Positions 1-11,938 of a DNA stretch of 64,000 nucleotides are shown one piece after another. Both the position numbers and the translations under genes were made by a program. The stretch covers positions 49,677 through 113,676 of the forward strand of contig CAZXYZ010000022.1 of assembly GCA_964645045.1 (NCBI GenBank), read 5' to 3'. This DNA comes from Anammoximicrobium sp964645045. GTDB taxonomy: Bacteria; Planctomycetota; Planctomycetia; Pirellulales; Pirellulaceae. Position 1 is the first letter of the stretch, and every line of letters begins with the position of its first letter. The notes under the pieces were generated by a model that searched no databases, was not told the origin of the DNA, and worked only from the letters and a program-made list of their open reading frames with translations.

Positions 1-1589
1 TGACCCTGCTCGGCTGGCAGTTGGCGCTGTCGGCCGAAGCGGCTCCGCCGACGCTCGAACACCTGTTTCCCGCCGGCGCGACGCGCGGCCAGGCGGTCAC
101 GCTGACCGCCGCCGGGCAGTTGCCGGCGTGGCCGCTGGACGTCGGGACGGACCGCCACGACGTGACGGCGCGGTGCGGCGAGAAGCAGGGCGAACTGCAC
201 GTGGCGGTCGCGGCCGACGCGGCTCCTGGCGTGTGCTGGCTGCGGTTGTTCAACGCGGACGGTGCCAGCGGACTGCGGCCGCTGGTGATCGGGACGCTGC
301 CCGAAGTCCTGGAACAAGAGCCGAACGACGCGCCGGACAAGGCGCAACCGGTTTCGCTGCCGGCCACGGTCAACGGGCGGCTGGCGAAAAACGGCGACGT
401 GGACGCTTTCGCGGTTGATCTGCAGAAAGGCCAGACGCTAGTCGCCTCGCTGCTGGCGCACCGCGTAATCGGATCGCCGATGGACGGCGTCCTGCAAATC
501 TGCGACCGGCAGGGGTTCGTGTTGCAGCAGATCGACGACGCTTGCGGATTGGATCCGCAGACGGCGTTTGTGGCGCCGCGAGACGACCGGTATGGGGTGC
601 GAGTGTTCGCCTTTCCGGACGCTCCCAACAGCACCATCGCGTTTGCCGGCGGCCCCGGGTTCGTGTATCGGCTGACGTTGACAGCTGGCGGCTTCCTGGA
701 CCGTACGTTGCCCCTGGCCGTCCGCTCGACAGACCCCACGGAATTGCTGGCGGGCGGTTGGAATCTGCCGGCGGCCGCCACGATCTTGGCTCCGGCCCGC
801 GGCGATGCAGAACAGCTGGACGTCTTTCATCCGCAGTGGGCCGGCTGGCTCCGCTTGCCGGCAACGCCATTTCCCTTGGCAATCGCCGCCGAGCCCAACG
901 ACGCCAGCGCACCGCTCGAGGTGCCCACATCGGTCGTCGTCAGCGGATGCGTGGACGGTCCCGGCGACGTGGACGCGTTCCGGTTCGCGGTGCGGCAAGG
1001 CCAGCGGCTCGCCTTTCGCGTCGAGTCGCGGAGCCTGGGCTATCCGCTGGACGCGATCTTGGAACTGACGGATGCCGTCGGCCAGTCGTTGGCCAAAGCC
1101 GATGATGTCGGCGCGCAAGCCGATCCGCAGTTGAGCCACGAGTTCCGCGCTGACGGCCCGTGCCTGTTGATCCTCCGCGACGCCTTTGGGCATGGCGGGC
1201 CGCGCTACACGTATCGCGTCACGATCCAGGAAGCCTTGCCTGACTTTGCCTTGCGGTCCGCAGCCGAAGCGTTCGTCTTGACGGCAGGGCAGACGCTGGA
1301 AATCCCGATCGCGGTGGAGCGGACCAATCGGTTTAGCCAGGAGATCGAAGTGCGAGCCGAGGGGCTGCCAGAGGGCGTCCAGTGCGAGCCGGCCGTGTCG
1401 CGTCCCGAGGGCGATTCTGCCAAGAGCGTCAAGCTGAAGTTGAGTTCGTCGGGCCCCGCCGGGTCCGGAACTTTTTCCATCCGCGGCTTGTCCCCAGGCA
1501 CGCCCAGTGTCCAGCGGATCGCCCGGTTTGCCATCGGCGGCGCATGGCCCGATCAGCCCCAAGGCTGGCTGACGGTACGGACGCCCTAA
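1..1589 (+). CDS. PPC-domain secreted protein, 5' partial
   Basis: The reading frame is open from the left edge, so the true start lies upstream. The first visible residues (TLLGWQLALSAEAA) look like the end of a signal peptide, which suggests only a few codons are missing. Two EPND-type motifs (about residues 101 and 291) each begin a region with the pattern of a bacterial pre-peptidase C-terminal (PPC) domain, including a GDVDAF-type segment. The C-terminal part is beta-rich. Its layout matches the larger PPC protein at 6901-9351. Such proteins are usually exported and are common beside DUF1501/DUF1549 genes in planctomycetes, but no substrate is known. It converges on the minus-strand cytochrome-WD40 gene with a perfect palindrome between the two ends. 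Not an enzyme as far as can be seen. Confidence 0.8.
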   Translation, partial: TLLGWQLALSAEAAPPTLEHLFPAGATRGQAVTLTAAGQLPAWPLDVGTDRHDVTARCGEKQGELHVAVAADAAPGVCWLRLFNADGASGLRPLVIGTLPEVLEQEPNDAPDKAQPVSLPATVNGRLAKNGDVDAFAVDLQKGQTLVASLLAHRVIGSPMDGVLQICDRQGFVLQQIDDACGLDPQTAFVAPRDDRYGVRVFAFPDAPNSTIAFAGGPGFVYRLTLTAGGFLDRTLPLAVRSTDPTELLAGGWNLPAAATILAPARGDAEQLDVFHPQWAGWLRLPATPFPLAIAAEPNDASAPLEVPTSVVVSGCVDGPGDVDAFRFAVRQGQRLAFRVESRSLGYPLDAILELTDAVGQSLAKADDVGAQADPQLSHEFRADGPCLLILRDAFGHGGPRYTYRVTIQEALPDFALRSAAEAFVLTAGQTLEIPIAVERTNRFSQEIEVRAEGLPEGVQCEPAVSRPEGDSAKSVKLKLSSSGPAGSGTFSIRGLSPGTPSVQRIARFAIGGAWPDQPQGWLTVRTP

Positions 1590-1622
1590 GCTCCGTTCGA
1601 GAAATGACTGTCCGATTTCTCC

Positions 1623-1682
1623 GTGGCGTAAGCTTCCAGCTTGCGGGAGATCATGGCATCGCAAGCTGGAAGCTTACGCCAC
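1623..1682. repeat. Perfect 22-bp inverted repeat between convergent genes
   Basis: The arms at 1623-1644 and 1661-1682 are perfect reverse complements (starting gtggcgtaagcttcc) around a 16-nt loop. The hairpin sits between the stop codons of two convergent genes and has no T tract. It may work as a two-way transcription barrier or be a REP-like dispersed palindrome. Confidence 0.8.
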
Positions 1683-1699
1683 TTGTTCCTCGAATGGTG

Positions 1700-4201
1700 C
1701 TAACCGCCGTAGGCTTCGACGAAGGCTTGCCGGTCGGCGGCCGCTTGGTCGGCGGCTTCCTGGGCAGCCTCGGTTTCCGTCTTGATCTGTTCGGCCTGCT
1801 GGGCCTTCGCGGCCAAGTCGGCTTCCGCCTGTTTCTGAGCCGCGACGGCCTGATCGACCTGGGCCTTCAGCGCGGCCAGCTTGGCCTCCATGTCTTTGGC
1901 GGCCGCGGCACGTTCCTGCATGACGCGTTCGGCCGCCAGACGTTCGTCCTCGATCTGCTTTGCACGTGCGGCCGCGGCTTCCGCCTGCTTCTTGGCCTCT
2001 TCCACGGCGGCGGCCGTCTTGGCGGCTGCCTGTTCGAAGGCCGCCTTGTCTGCGGCGGCTTGATCCAGTTCGGACTTCGCGGCGTCACTTTCCTTTTGAG
2101 CGGCCTCGGCCGGAGCTTGCTTGGCCGCGACCTGCTTGTCCATCTCGGCCTTTTCGGCGGCCATCTTGTCTGCGGCGGCTTTGTCTGCGGCCATTTTGTC
2201 CGCAGCGGCTTTCGCAGCAGTTGCTTTGGCAGCCAGATCCTGGTCCGCCGCCTGCTTGGCCGTTTGCGCCTGCTGCAGTGCCGCTGTGGCGCTGGCCACA
2301 GCGTCCGCAGCCTGCTTCGCTGCAGCGGCCGTCTGGGCTGCCGCGTCGGCAGCTTTCACGCGTTCCGCCTCGGCCAGATCGGCCGCCTGCTTAGCCGCCG
2401 CCTGAGCCTCGGGAACTGACTGGGTGAGCACGTCCGCCGCCGCCTTTGCCGCCGCGGTCTTTTCCTCCAGCAGCTTTGCCGCATCCGTGGCGGCCTGCGC
2501 CGCCTGGGTGTTGGCCGTTTGCGCGGCGAGCATGGAATCGGTGGCCGTCTTCAGCGCGTTGCCGGCGTTTTGGACCGCCTGCTCGGCAGCCGCGCGGGCG
2601 GCATCCGCCTGCTGAACGGCGGTTGCGGCTGCCGCCGCTTGTTCGGCCGTGGTCTGGGCGGCCTTGGCCTTTTCGGCTGCCACCTGCTGGACCGCCGCCA
2701 ATTCGGCTTGGGCCTTTTGGAACGTAGCTTGTGCGGCGTTGAATTTTGCCTGGGCCGCTTCCAACACCATCGGCAGCGTCGGCGGATTTCGGACCAGGTC
2801 GGCAACCGGTTTGCCGTCGGCCGCGTCCCACATGTGGACTTGGCCGGACCAGTCGCCGGCGACCACGCGTTTGCCGTCATGGGTACACGTCACTTCCAGC
2901 GCGGGTTCCGGGAAATTCGGGAACTGCAACAGCTGCTTTCCGTCGCCGTCCCAGATCTTGGCCGTGTTGTCGCGTCCGGCCGTCGCCAGCCGGCCATCGT
3001 GTGTGTACTCGACGCATTGCACTCCGCCGCCGTGCGCCGCCCAGCTCTTGATCGTCTTGCCCTCGGTCATTTCCCACAGCTTGACCGTGCCATCCATGCT
3101 GCAGCTGGCCAGGACATTGGAATCCGGCCGCCAAGCCACATCGGCGATCGCGCCGGTGTGACCGCGCAGGTCCAAGTACTGCCGTGCCGTCTCGGCTTCC
3201 CAGACAAAGAATCCGTTCGAGCGGTCCGCCGTCGCCAGCAGCACACCGTCCGGGCTGAACTCGATCGCATAGACCCAATCCGTGTGCTTCTTGATCTCGA
3301 ACAGCTTTTCACCCGTATCGGTGGCATAGATCCGGATCAGACGCTGCGGGCCGGAAAGAGCGATCCGGCTGAGATCGGGACTGACATCGGCGGCCAGCAC
3401 GGCGTCCAGTTCGTCTCCGACCTTGGCCACGCGGCGCCCCGTCTTAACATCGAACAGGATGGCACAACCGGAATGGCCACCGCGACCGCCGGCAGCCAGC
3501 AGCAGGGACCCATCGCGGCTGAACCGGACCACGTAGGGCACGCTTTCGGGAAAGGGCAAGATGCCCAGCAAGCGCCCGCTGTCGGAGTTGTACAAAGCGA
3601 TCTGCTTTTCGCCTGCGACCGCGACGACCGGCGCCCAGGGACTGGAGGCCAGCGCCGTGACGGCTCCCGGCTGAGCGCTGTACACGACCGGTTGTTTCCA
3701 CAGTCCTACCGGCATCGCCGGGTTCTCGGGACGCCCCGTGCCGACCGGTACCGACAGGGCCACGGAAGCTTTCTTTTTGACGGCCGTTTTCGACCCGGCG
3801 TTTTCCAGGGCCCCGCCCTCGATCCAGCGTTTCACTAAATCCACCTTGGCGTCGGCGATGCGATCCTGGTTGGGCGGCATGTAGGGTTGTTCGTCGTGGT
3901 TCACCAGGGACCACAACCGGGAACTGTCCAGGTCGCCGGCAAAGACGACTTCGCCGCTGCTGCCGCCTTCCATCACGGCGGCGTAATTGTCCAAGGCCAG
4001 ACCGCCCTTTTTCTCGTTCTGGTTATGGCAGATCAGGCAGTGCTCCCGAAAGACCGCCTGGACCTGGTCGGCATAGGTGATCTTCGGGCCGTCGCCGGCC
4101 GGTTTAGCCTCGTCGGCCGCGCCGGTCCAATCGGCTGCCAGAGCGAGACAGGTAAACGCGAATGCTCCCAAGAGACAACGGAGAGTGCTGGTTGTAGGCA
4201 T
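1700..4201 (-). CDS. Planctomycete cytochrome c - WD40 - coiled-coil protein
   Basis: An exported 833-residue protein with three parts. The start at 4201 is preferred over an upstream ATG at 4264 because it begins directly with a signal peptide (MPTTSTLRCLLGAFAFTCLAL). A planctomycete-type cytochrome c domain follows, with one haem site CLICH at residues 55-59 and the MPP segment typical of the family. A WD40 propeller spans roughly residues 160-470, with repeats ending in WD-like pairs (KLWEM, KIWDG, HMWDA). The last 350 or so residues are a very Ala/Gln/Lys/Glu-rich heptad-like stretch, a probable long coiled coil. It is the last gene of a minus-strand group, 79 bp after the DUF1549/DUF1553 gene. 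The haem and propeller are family knowledge; a periplasmic or surface redox or scaffold role is inference. The coiled-coil tail is unusually long. Confidence 0.85.
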   Translation of the reverse strand: MPTTSTLRCLLGAFAFTCLALAADWTGAADEAKPAGDGPKITYADQVQAVFREHCLICHNQNEKKGGLALDNYAAVMEGGSSGEVVFAGDLDSSRLWSLVNHDEQPYMPPNQDRIADAKVDLVKRWIEGGALENAGSKTAVKKKASVALSVPVGTGRPENPAMPVGLWKQPVVYSAQPGAVTALASSPWAPVVAVAGEKQIALYNSDSGRLLGILPFPESVPYVVRFSRDGSLLLAAGGRGGHSGCAILFDVKTGRRVAKVGDELDAVLAADVSPDLSRIALSGPQRLIRIYATDTGEKLFEIKKHTDWVYAIEFSPDGVLLATADRSNGFFVWEAETARQYLDLRGHTGAIADVAWRPDSNVLASCSMDGTVKLWEMTEGKTIKSWAAHGGGVQCVEYTHDGRLATAGRDNTAKIWDGDGKQLLQFPNFPEPALEVTCTHDGKRVVAGDWSGQVHMWDAADGKPVADLVRNPPTLPMVLEAAQAKFNAAQATFQKAQAELAAVQQVAAEKAKAAQTTAEQAAAAATAVQQADAARAAAEQAVQNAGNALKTATDSMLAAQTANTQAAQAATDAAKLLEEKTAAAKAAADVLTQSVPEAQAAAKQAADLAEAERVKAADAAAQTAAAAKQAADAVASATAALQQAQTAKQAADQDLAAKATAAKAAADKMAADKAAADKMAAEKAEMDKQVAAKQAPAEAAQKESDAAKSELDQAAADKAAFEQAAAKTAAAVEEAKKQAEAAAARAKQIEDERLAAERVMQERAAAAKDMEAKLAALKAQVDQAVAAQKQAEADLAAKAQQAEQIKTETEAAQEAADQAAADRQAFVEAYGG

Positions 4202-4280
4202 GGCAGGCACCGGCTGAGGTTGGGTGGGGGTGGTTAGTGGTGATTCACTCGGTTGCCGCAGCAAGGCGGCAACAAGTTCG

Positions 4281-6698
<2,418 letters not shown>

Positions 6699-6743
6699 GG
6701 TTGACTTCCTTTCGTCAAGTTTGGCTTAGTTTGTGTTCGCGTC

Positions 6744-6798
6744 ACGCGCTCGGCGCAGCTCTCCCGACCTCGCCGAAACCGCCGACCGCAGGTCTCCC
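6744..6798. repeat. 55-bp dispersed repeat, copy 1
   Basis: This 55-bp segment in the gap between two operon genes matches 58032-58086 at 54 of 55 positions. It contains the phrase ctcccgacctcgccgaaacc. The other copy lies inside a coding sequence, so this is a mobile or recombining short repeat and not a gene. Confidence 0.8.
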
Positions 6799-6900
6799 CG
6801 GGCTCTGGAGACCTATCGGTCCTGCCCGGTGCGGGGTCGGGAGACCCGCGCACAACGCCTTTCGACCCGCGCGCAGCGCCGTTTTCCCTGCGCACAACGT

Positions 6901-9351
6901 CTACTTCCCGGCTTCTTCGGTCTGTTTCAGTTTTTCCAACCGCAATTGCTCCAACCGGCTCAATCGCTTCGGCGGTGCAGCCGCCGCGGGTTGCGGCTGG
7001 GGTTGTGGTTGCGCCGCCGGTTGCGGGGCGGGCTTCGCCGCGGCCGGCTTGGGCGGCAGCGGCTCGTCGACCCGCAATTCGCCTGTTCCCAACGTGTGCG
7101 TCACAGGCTCGCCATTCTGCATCACCACCGCCCGGCAGACCAACGTTTTGTAGACGCTGGGCTTCGCGGTTTGATCGATCTTGATCGGGAAGACAAGCTC
7201 GGTCGAGTCCTTGGTGAACTTCAGCGGTTCCGGCTTGGTCGACGTGTTGGCCGGCAGCCCCAGCAGTTCCGCCGTGGCCTCGCCCTCGAAGTCGACCTTC
7301 TTCTCGACCTTGATCACCATCTGAGTCTCTTGGTTCAGCTCGCCCGCGGCCTTGTCAAACGTAAAGGCGAAATACTGGTCGGCAATCGTGAGTTGGGCCA
7401 TTTGGCTGGCGACTTCGACACCGCCGTCACCGACCGTTGATGTTCCGATCACGATCAGCGGCCAAGTCCCGATCGCGGCATTGCCGTTGGCGGTCAGCGG
7501 AATCTCTCCCTCGCTCTTGTCGCCGGGGATGGAAATCGAACCGGACGCTCCGATGCCCGGCGGGGTGTACAGCAAACGCACGGCGATCGGTTGGGCGAAG
7601 CCCTCCTTGCGTTTGGCAACCACCTTGAGTTGCTTGGAGCCTTGGCGAGTGATTGGAGCCTGGGGCGGTACGATTTCGATCTCAAAGGGCACGGCGTCGG
7701 TCACTGCGGCCGCCATCCGGTCGGCCGTGTGGCCCCAGACGTCGACGTTGTTCTGCCCGCGAACCAGCATCGTCCGCTGGTCCAATTGGCCAACGATCGG
7801 CAAGTTGGCGTCCGCCGGCCGGCCGATGACCTGGGTCAGCGTGCCATCCAGCGGAGCATCCGCGGCGGCCGTGAACAGCACCGGCACGGTCGTGCGGTCG
7901 GCGGCCATCGGCACGGTTTGGAAGGTCAGGCCTGGCGGCAGACCTTCCAGCGTGACGTTCAAGTCGCCGCCCCAGTTGGCGCGGGCCGCGTTGATCATCA
8001 AGGCCATGCGGTTGCCGCGCGGAACGGGCAGCACCACGGGCACGTACTGTTGCACCTCCGGCAGCGTCATGGTCAGCGTCGGCTTGACGGGCGTGATCTC
8101 GACGCGGTACACGAAGGTCGGACCGCCGGCGCGCAGATGGTCGTAGACCTGAATGAAGTAGTCTTCATCCGCCGGGGCATTGAACCGGAGGTAGGCGTCG
8201 GGGCCGCCGCTGTCGTCGTTGCTGGCCAGGCCGGCGCCGTTGGCCCGGAGGATGACCAAAACGGGGTCCAAGGGGGAACGCAAGGGAACACGGGCCAGGA
8301 CGCGGATGTCAAATTGCTGGCCTTTCTTGGCCGAGAACTTGAAGAAATCCACATCCCCCGCCTTTTCGATGATCCCGTTCAACGCGCCGGGGGCGGTGCC
8401 CGCCGAAGCTTGCGCGGTGGTGTCGTTGGGTTCGGCCTCGATGGCGTTCGGCAAATCCGTCACGCGGATCAGATTCGGCGAAGGGGAAACACCGATGGCG
8501 TCCTTGGCGAACAAGCCGTAGGCCGGATCCTCGGTACTCGGCAGCGTCACCTGCTCGGTCCATTCGCCGGCCGGATCGCCCAGCCAGCGGACGGTCAGCG
8601 CTTCGCTCGGCCGCCCGCCCGCCGGCAAGACGGCGGTGGGACGGGGAAACTTGCCGATGTGCAGCCGGTACAGGCATGAACCATTGCCGCCGTAGGCGCT
8701 TTCGCGCACCTGGACGATATACTTCCCATCGGCCGGAGCGACGACCGCGCACAGGCAGTCCTGACGCAGCAGGGCCGCGTCGTCGCTGCGCGCCAACTCG
8801 AACCGGTCGGAATTCAGAATCGCCAGGTACGGATCGAAGAAGGAGTATCCCAGCCGGATGCCTTCCAGTTCGGCCGTGATGCGTTCGCCCTGCTTGGCTT
8901 CGATGACGAAGTGATCGACATCCTCGTTCTGGACGACGCCGCTGACGGTACAGCCGAAGGGCACCGCCTGGGGAGCCGCAAAGTCGGTGTTCGGCTCCTG
9001 CTCCGGCACCTCCGGCAGCGGTCCCACGGTGAACGTCCGCAGGTTGCTGATTCCGGAGGCCGAACGCAGCCGTACGGCGTGGATGCCCAGGCGGCATTGG
9101 GGGCTGATTTTGAGCTTCGCTTTGACGGCCTTGTCGCCGTCGGCCTTCAGTTCAGTCACCTCGATTCCCGGCGAGTAGAACAGCAGCTCTTGCGCGTCGG
9201 CCAACCGGGTACCCGAAAAGGTCGCCTCCACTTCGGTGCCCACCTGAAATCCGGTCGGGCTGATGACGCCGACATCCGGCGAGACGGCCCAGGCGGCCGG
9301 GGCGAGTGCAAGTAGGAGCAGCGAGACGACAAGGGGAGAGCAACGTCGCAT
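6901..9351 (-). CDS. PPC-domain secreted protein with Pro/Ala-rich tail
   Basis: 816 residues from the ATG at 9351, which begins directly with a signal peptide (MRRCSPLVVSLLLLALAPAAWA); the longer frame upstream has no signal-like start. An N-terminal Ig/IPT-like segment (about 25-115) is followed by two regions opening with EPNTD and EPNDT and containing EDVDHF and GDVDFF, the pattern of pre-peptidase C-terminal domains. Further beta-rich domains follow. The tail is a low-complexity Lys/Pro/Ala/Gln stretch that ends in a short charged helix. It sits between DUF1501 and DUF1549/DUF1553 on the same strand, so it is probably part of the same exported module. Domain identity is seen in the sequence; function is unknown. 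The 202-bp gap to the next gene holds a dispersed repeat. Confidence 0.85.
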   Translation of the reverse strand: MRRCSPLVVSLLLLALAPAAWAVSPDVGVISPTGFQVGTEVEATFSGTRLADAQELLFYSPGIEVTELKADGDKAVKAKLKISPQCRLGIHAVRLRSASGISNLRTFTVGPLPEVPEQEPNTDFAAPQAVPFGCTVSGVVQNEDVDHFVIEAKQGERITAELEGIRLGYSFFDPYLAILNSDRFELARSDDAALLRQDCLCAVVAPADGKYIVQVRESAYGGNGSCLYRLHIGKFPRPTAVLPAGGRPSEALTVRWLGDPAGEWTEQVTLPSTEDPAYGLFAKDAIGVSPSPNLIRVTDLPNAIEAEPNDTTAQASAGTAPGALNGIIEKAGDVDFFKFSAKKGQQFDIRVLARVPLRSPLDPVLVILRANGAGLASNDDSGGPDAYLRFNAPADEDYFIQVYDHLRAGGPTFVYRVEITPVKPTLTMTLPEVQQYVPVVLPVPRGNRMALMINAARANWGGDLNVTLEGLPPGLTFQTVPMAADRTTVPVLFTAAADAPLDGTLTQVIGRPADANLPIVGQLDQRTMLVRGQNNVDVWGHTADRMAAAVTDAVPFEIEIVPPQAPITRQGSKQLKVVAKRKEGFAQPIAVRLLYTPPGIGASGSISIPGDKSEGEIPLTANGNAAIGTWPLIVIGTSTVGDGGVEVASQMAQLTIADQYFAFTFDKAAGELNQETQMVIKVEKKVDFEGEATAELLGLPANTSTKPEPLKFTKDSTELVFPIKIDQTAKPSVYKTLVCRAVVMQNGEPVTHTLGTGELRVDEPLPPKPAAAKPAPQPAAQPQPQPQPAAAAPPKRLSRLEQLRLEKLKQTEEAGK

Positions 9352-9574
9352 GGCGACCTCGTGGGGTAGGGATCGAGAGGCGAGTCCGGCCGTCCGGTCC
9401 CCGGGGCGGCTGGGACACATCGTTTGCAGCGGGAAAAGGCAGGTGGGCTGAACGCGGGGGGATTGCCGTAGGCGTTGTCCGCAGGTCCAGCCCCGCGCAT
9501 CCTATCGCGGCCTCACGGGGCGGCCAAAGGTCGCGTTCCAAACGCCAACCTTCGGCCGAACGTTGCCAAACATT

Positions 9575-10879
9575 CTAACCGATCAACGGTTTGATTAAAT
9601 GTCCGCCGTCGACAATTTCGATAGGCCGGTCGCCGGGAGCCATCAACTCCTTGTCGGCAACAATGCCCAACTGATAGTACATCGTGGTCGCCAGGTCGCC
9701 CGGGCCGACCGGATCGAGTTCAGGTTCGGAAGCCGTCGCGTCGGACATGCCGTGGATCATGCCGCCCTTGATGCCGCCGCCGGCCAACAGGACGCTGAAC
9801 ACCTTGGGCCAATGGTCGCGGCCAGCCGTCTGATTGATTTTGGGCGTCCGCCCGAATTCGCTGGATACCATGACCAGGGTCCGTTTGAGCGAGCCGCGTT
9901 CCTCCAGATCCAGCAACAGCGTCGCCAGGGCCTGATCCAGCGACGGCATCTGGGAGCGCATGCCGGGCGTGATGCTGTTGTGCATGTCCCAGCCGCCAAA
10001 CGTCAAAGTCACCATGCGGACACCGGCTTCGACCAATCGCCGGGCCATCAGCATCCGCTGGCCGGCCGCGTTACGGCCATAGCGGTCGCGCAGCTTCGGG
10101 TCTTCCTTCTCGATGTCGAACGCTTCGCGGGCCTGCGGCGAACTGACCATGCTGTAGGCGCGCTCGTAAAACGTGTTCATCGCGCCGACGTTGTCCGACT
10201 TGTCCTTCTGCGCGAAATAGTAGTTGACGGCTTCCAGCGCGCTGCGGCGGCGGGCGAACCGCTCGTCCGTCACGCCGCCGGGCAGACTGAGATCGCGGAC
10301 CTTAAAGCCACCGGAGGCCGGGTCGGCACCGAGATCAAACGGCGAAAACGACGAACTCAAGTACCCGCAGCCGGCGTAAATGTTCGGCTGGTTCGGAATG
10401 CAGACGTACGGCGGCAAGTTGTTCTTGGGTCCGTACTCGTGGCTGATGACGCTGCCGAAGCTGGGATACTGCAACGCGGGGCTCGGCTTGTAGCCCGTGA
10501 ACATATTGTGCGTGCCGCGCTCGTGAGCTGCTTCGCCGTGCGTCATCGAGCGGATGATCGCATACCGGTCGGCGATCTTGGCCAGCTGCGGAATCGTCTC
10601 GCTGACCACTTCGCCGGTGTTCGTCTTGATCGACCCCATCTCGCCCCGGTACTCGATCGGCGAGTAAGGCTTCGGATCGAACGATTCCTGGTGGGCCATT
10701 CCACCGGGCAGGAAAATGTGAATCACACTGTCTGCTTTGGCCTCGACAAAATCGTAGTGTTTTTGCTCGGCCTGCGCCTGCCGGAGTTGCAGGAAGCCGG
10801 CCAGGTTCAACCCCAGCCCCCCCACGGCACCGACAGTCAAGAAGTTACGACGGCTCAGACGATTGCCTTGGCACCTCAT
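9575..10879 (-). CDS. DUF1501 family protein with Tat signal
   Basis: 434 residues. The ATG at 10879 is chosen over two upstream in-frame ATGs because GGAGAGAGAG precedes it and it gives a normal Tat leader: SRRNFL, then a hydrophobic Gly/Ala segment. DUF1501 proteins belong to the alkaline-phosphatase/sulfatase-like superfamily. Typical segments are visible: FLPGGMAHQESFDPKP, HERGTHNMFTGY, LTFGGWDMHN and SSEFGRTPKIN, ending with GRDHWPKVFSVLLAGGG. Probable metal ligands Asp and His fall in these motifs. It is the first gene of the minus-strand group with PPC, DUF1549/1553 and cytochrome-WD40 proteins. Tat export implies folding, possibly with a cofactor, before export. Biochemical activity is unknown. 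Confidence 0.92.
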   Translation of the reverse strand: MRCQGNRLSRRNFLTVGAVGGLGLNLAGFLQLRQAQAEQKHYDFVEAKADSVIHIFLPGGMAHQESFDPKPYSPIEYRGEMGSIKTNTGEVVSETIPQLAKIADRYAIIRSMTHGEAAHERGTHNMFTGYKPSPALQYPSFGSVISHEYGPKNNLPPYVCIPNQPNIYAGCGYLSSSFSPFDLGADPASGGFKVRDLSLPGGVTDERFARRRSALEAVNYYFAQKDKSDNVGAMNTFYERAYSMVSSPQAREAFDIEKEDPKLRDRYGRNAAGQRMLMARRLVEAGVRMVTLTFGGWDMHNSITPGMRSQMPSLDQALATLLLDLEERGSLKRTLVMVSSEFGRTPKINQTAGRDHWPKVFSVLLAGGGIKGGMIHGMSDATASEPELDPVGPGDLATTMYYQLGIVADKELMAPGDRPIEIVDGGHLIKPLIG

Positions 10880-11090
10880 ACGAAACTCTCTCTCCATTTG
10901 ATACGATACCGAAGCTTGGGCAGGCACACGGGCAGGCTCGGTTGGCGGGATGCCGGCCTGTGTGAATCGCCGCTTCGGAAAAACGACCCTCGCTCACACC
11001 ACCGAATCCATAAACGCTGATTGATGCTATCGCTCCCCGCAGCGGAAGTCAACTAACCGGCCCAAAGAAGGCACCGATTTTTTTAAAAAC

Positions 11091-11840
11091 ATGATGCCAG
11101 ACCCCATCTCGACTTCCACCTTGTCCGACCCGGATATCCGCATGCCTGCCAGGGCGGTTGTGCTGCTGAGCGGCGGACTAGACTCGGCGACTTGCGCGGC
11201 CCTCGCCCGCCGCCAAGGTTTCGCGGTCTACGGCATCAGTTTCTGCTATGGACAGCGGCATGCATACGAGCTTGCGGCTGCCAAGCGGATCGCCGCGGCA
11301 CTGGGATTGGTTCGGCACATTGTCGTCGACATCGATCTGCGGCAGTTTGGCGGTTCGGCGCTGACGGACGAGATCAACGTGCCCAAGCGGGCGACGGCGG
11401 ACGAGATTGGCGGCGAGATTCCCGTGACCTACGTCCCGGCCCGGAACACGGTGTTCCTCTCGTTAGCGTTGGCCTGGGCGGAAACGCTGGACACGGGGGA
11501 CATCTTTATCGGCGTCAATGCGCTCGATTACAGCGGGTACCCGGACTGCCGAGCCGAGTACATCGAAGCCTTTGAGCGGATGGCGAATCTGGCGACGAAG
11601 GCGGCGGTCGAGGGGCGACGGCCCGTGAAGATTCATGCGCCGTTGATCCACTGGACCAAGGCGCAGATCATTCGCTGCGGGCGGGAACTGGGTGTGGACT
11701 ACGGCCTGACGTCCAGCTGTTACGATCCGGCGGCCGATGGCGCCGCTTGCGGACGGTGCGATGCGTGCCTGCTCCGCCTGCGCGGGTTCGCCGAGAATGG
11801 CCTGATCGATCCTGCACCCTATTGCACTGCGGGCGGTTGA
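11091..11840 (+). CDS. queC: 7-cyano-7-deazaguanine synthase
   Basis: QueC uses ATP and ammonia to turn 7-carboxy-7-deazaguanine into preQ0 in the queuosine pathway. The PP-loop SGGLDS is at residues 27-32, and a C-terminal zinc site has the pattern Cx9Cx2Cx2C (SCYDP...CGRCDAC). TYVPARNTVFLS and GVNALDYSGYPDCR are family signatures. With this start the protein has 249 residues; an in-frame ATG at 11142 (MPARAVVLLSGG) gives 232, closer to the family norm, and neither has a strong ribosome site, so the start is open. Related genes folE and queD are 11 kb downstream on the other strand; queE is not seen. A terminator-like hairpin follows the stop. Confidence 0.95.
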   Translation: MMPDPISTSTLSDPDIRMPARAVVLLSGGLDSATCAALARRQGFAVYGISFCYGQRHAYELAAAKRIAAALGLVRHIVVDIDLRQFGGSALTDEINVPKRATADEIGGEIPVTYVPARNTVFLSLALAWAETLDTGDIFIGVNALDYSGYPDCRAEYIEAFERMANLATKAAVEGRRPVKIHAPLIHWTKAQIIRCGRELGVDYGLTSSCYDPAADGAACGRCDACLLRLRGFAENGLIDPAPYCTAGG

Positions 11841-11857
11841 GATCAGCCGGCAATGCC

Positions 11858-11901
11858 AAACGCCGGCGAGCGGGCGTCGATGTCCCTCTCGCCGGCGTTT
11901 T
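11858..11901 (+). terminator. Terminator-like hairpin after queC
   Basis: A 13-bp perfect stem (11858-11870 with 11888-11900, aaacgccggcgag) is followed by only four T residues. It lies 18 bp after the queC stop. A weak intrinsic terminator is likely. Confidence 0.5.
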
Positions 11902-11938
11902 GCCTGGACGAACTGCGGATCGAGGAGTACGGCGGGAA

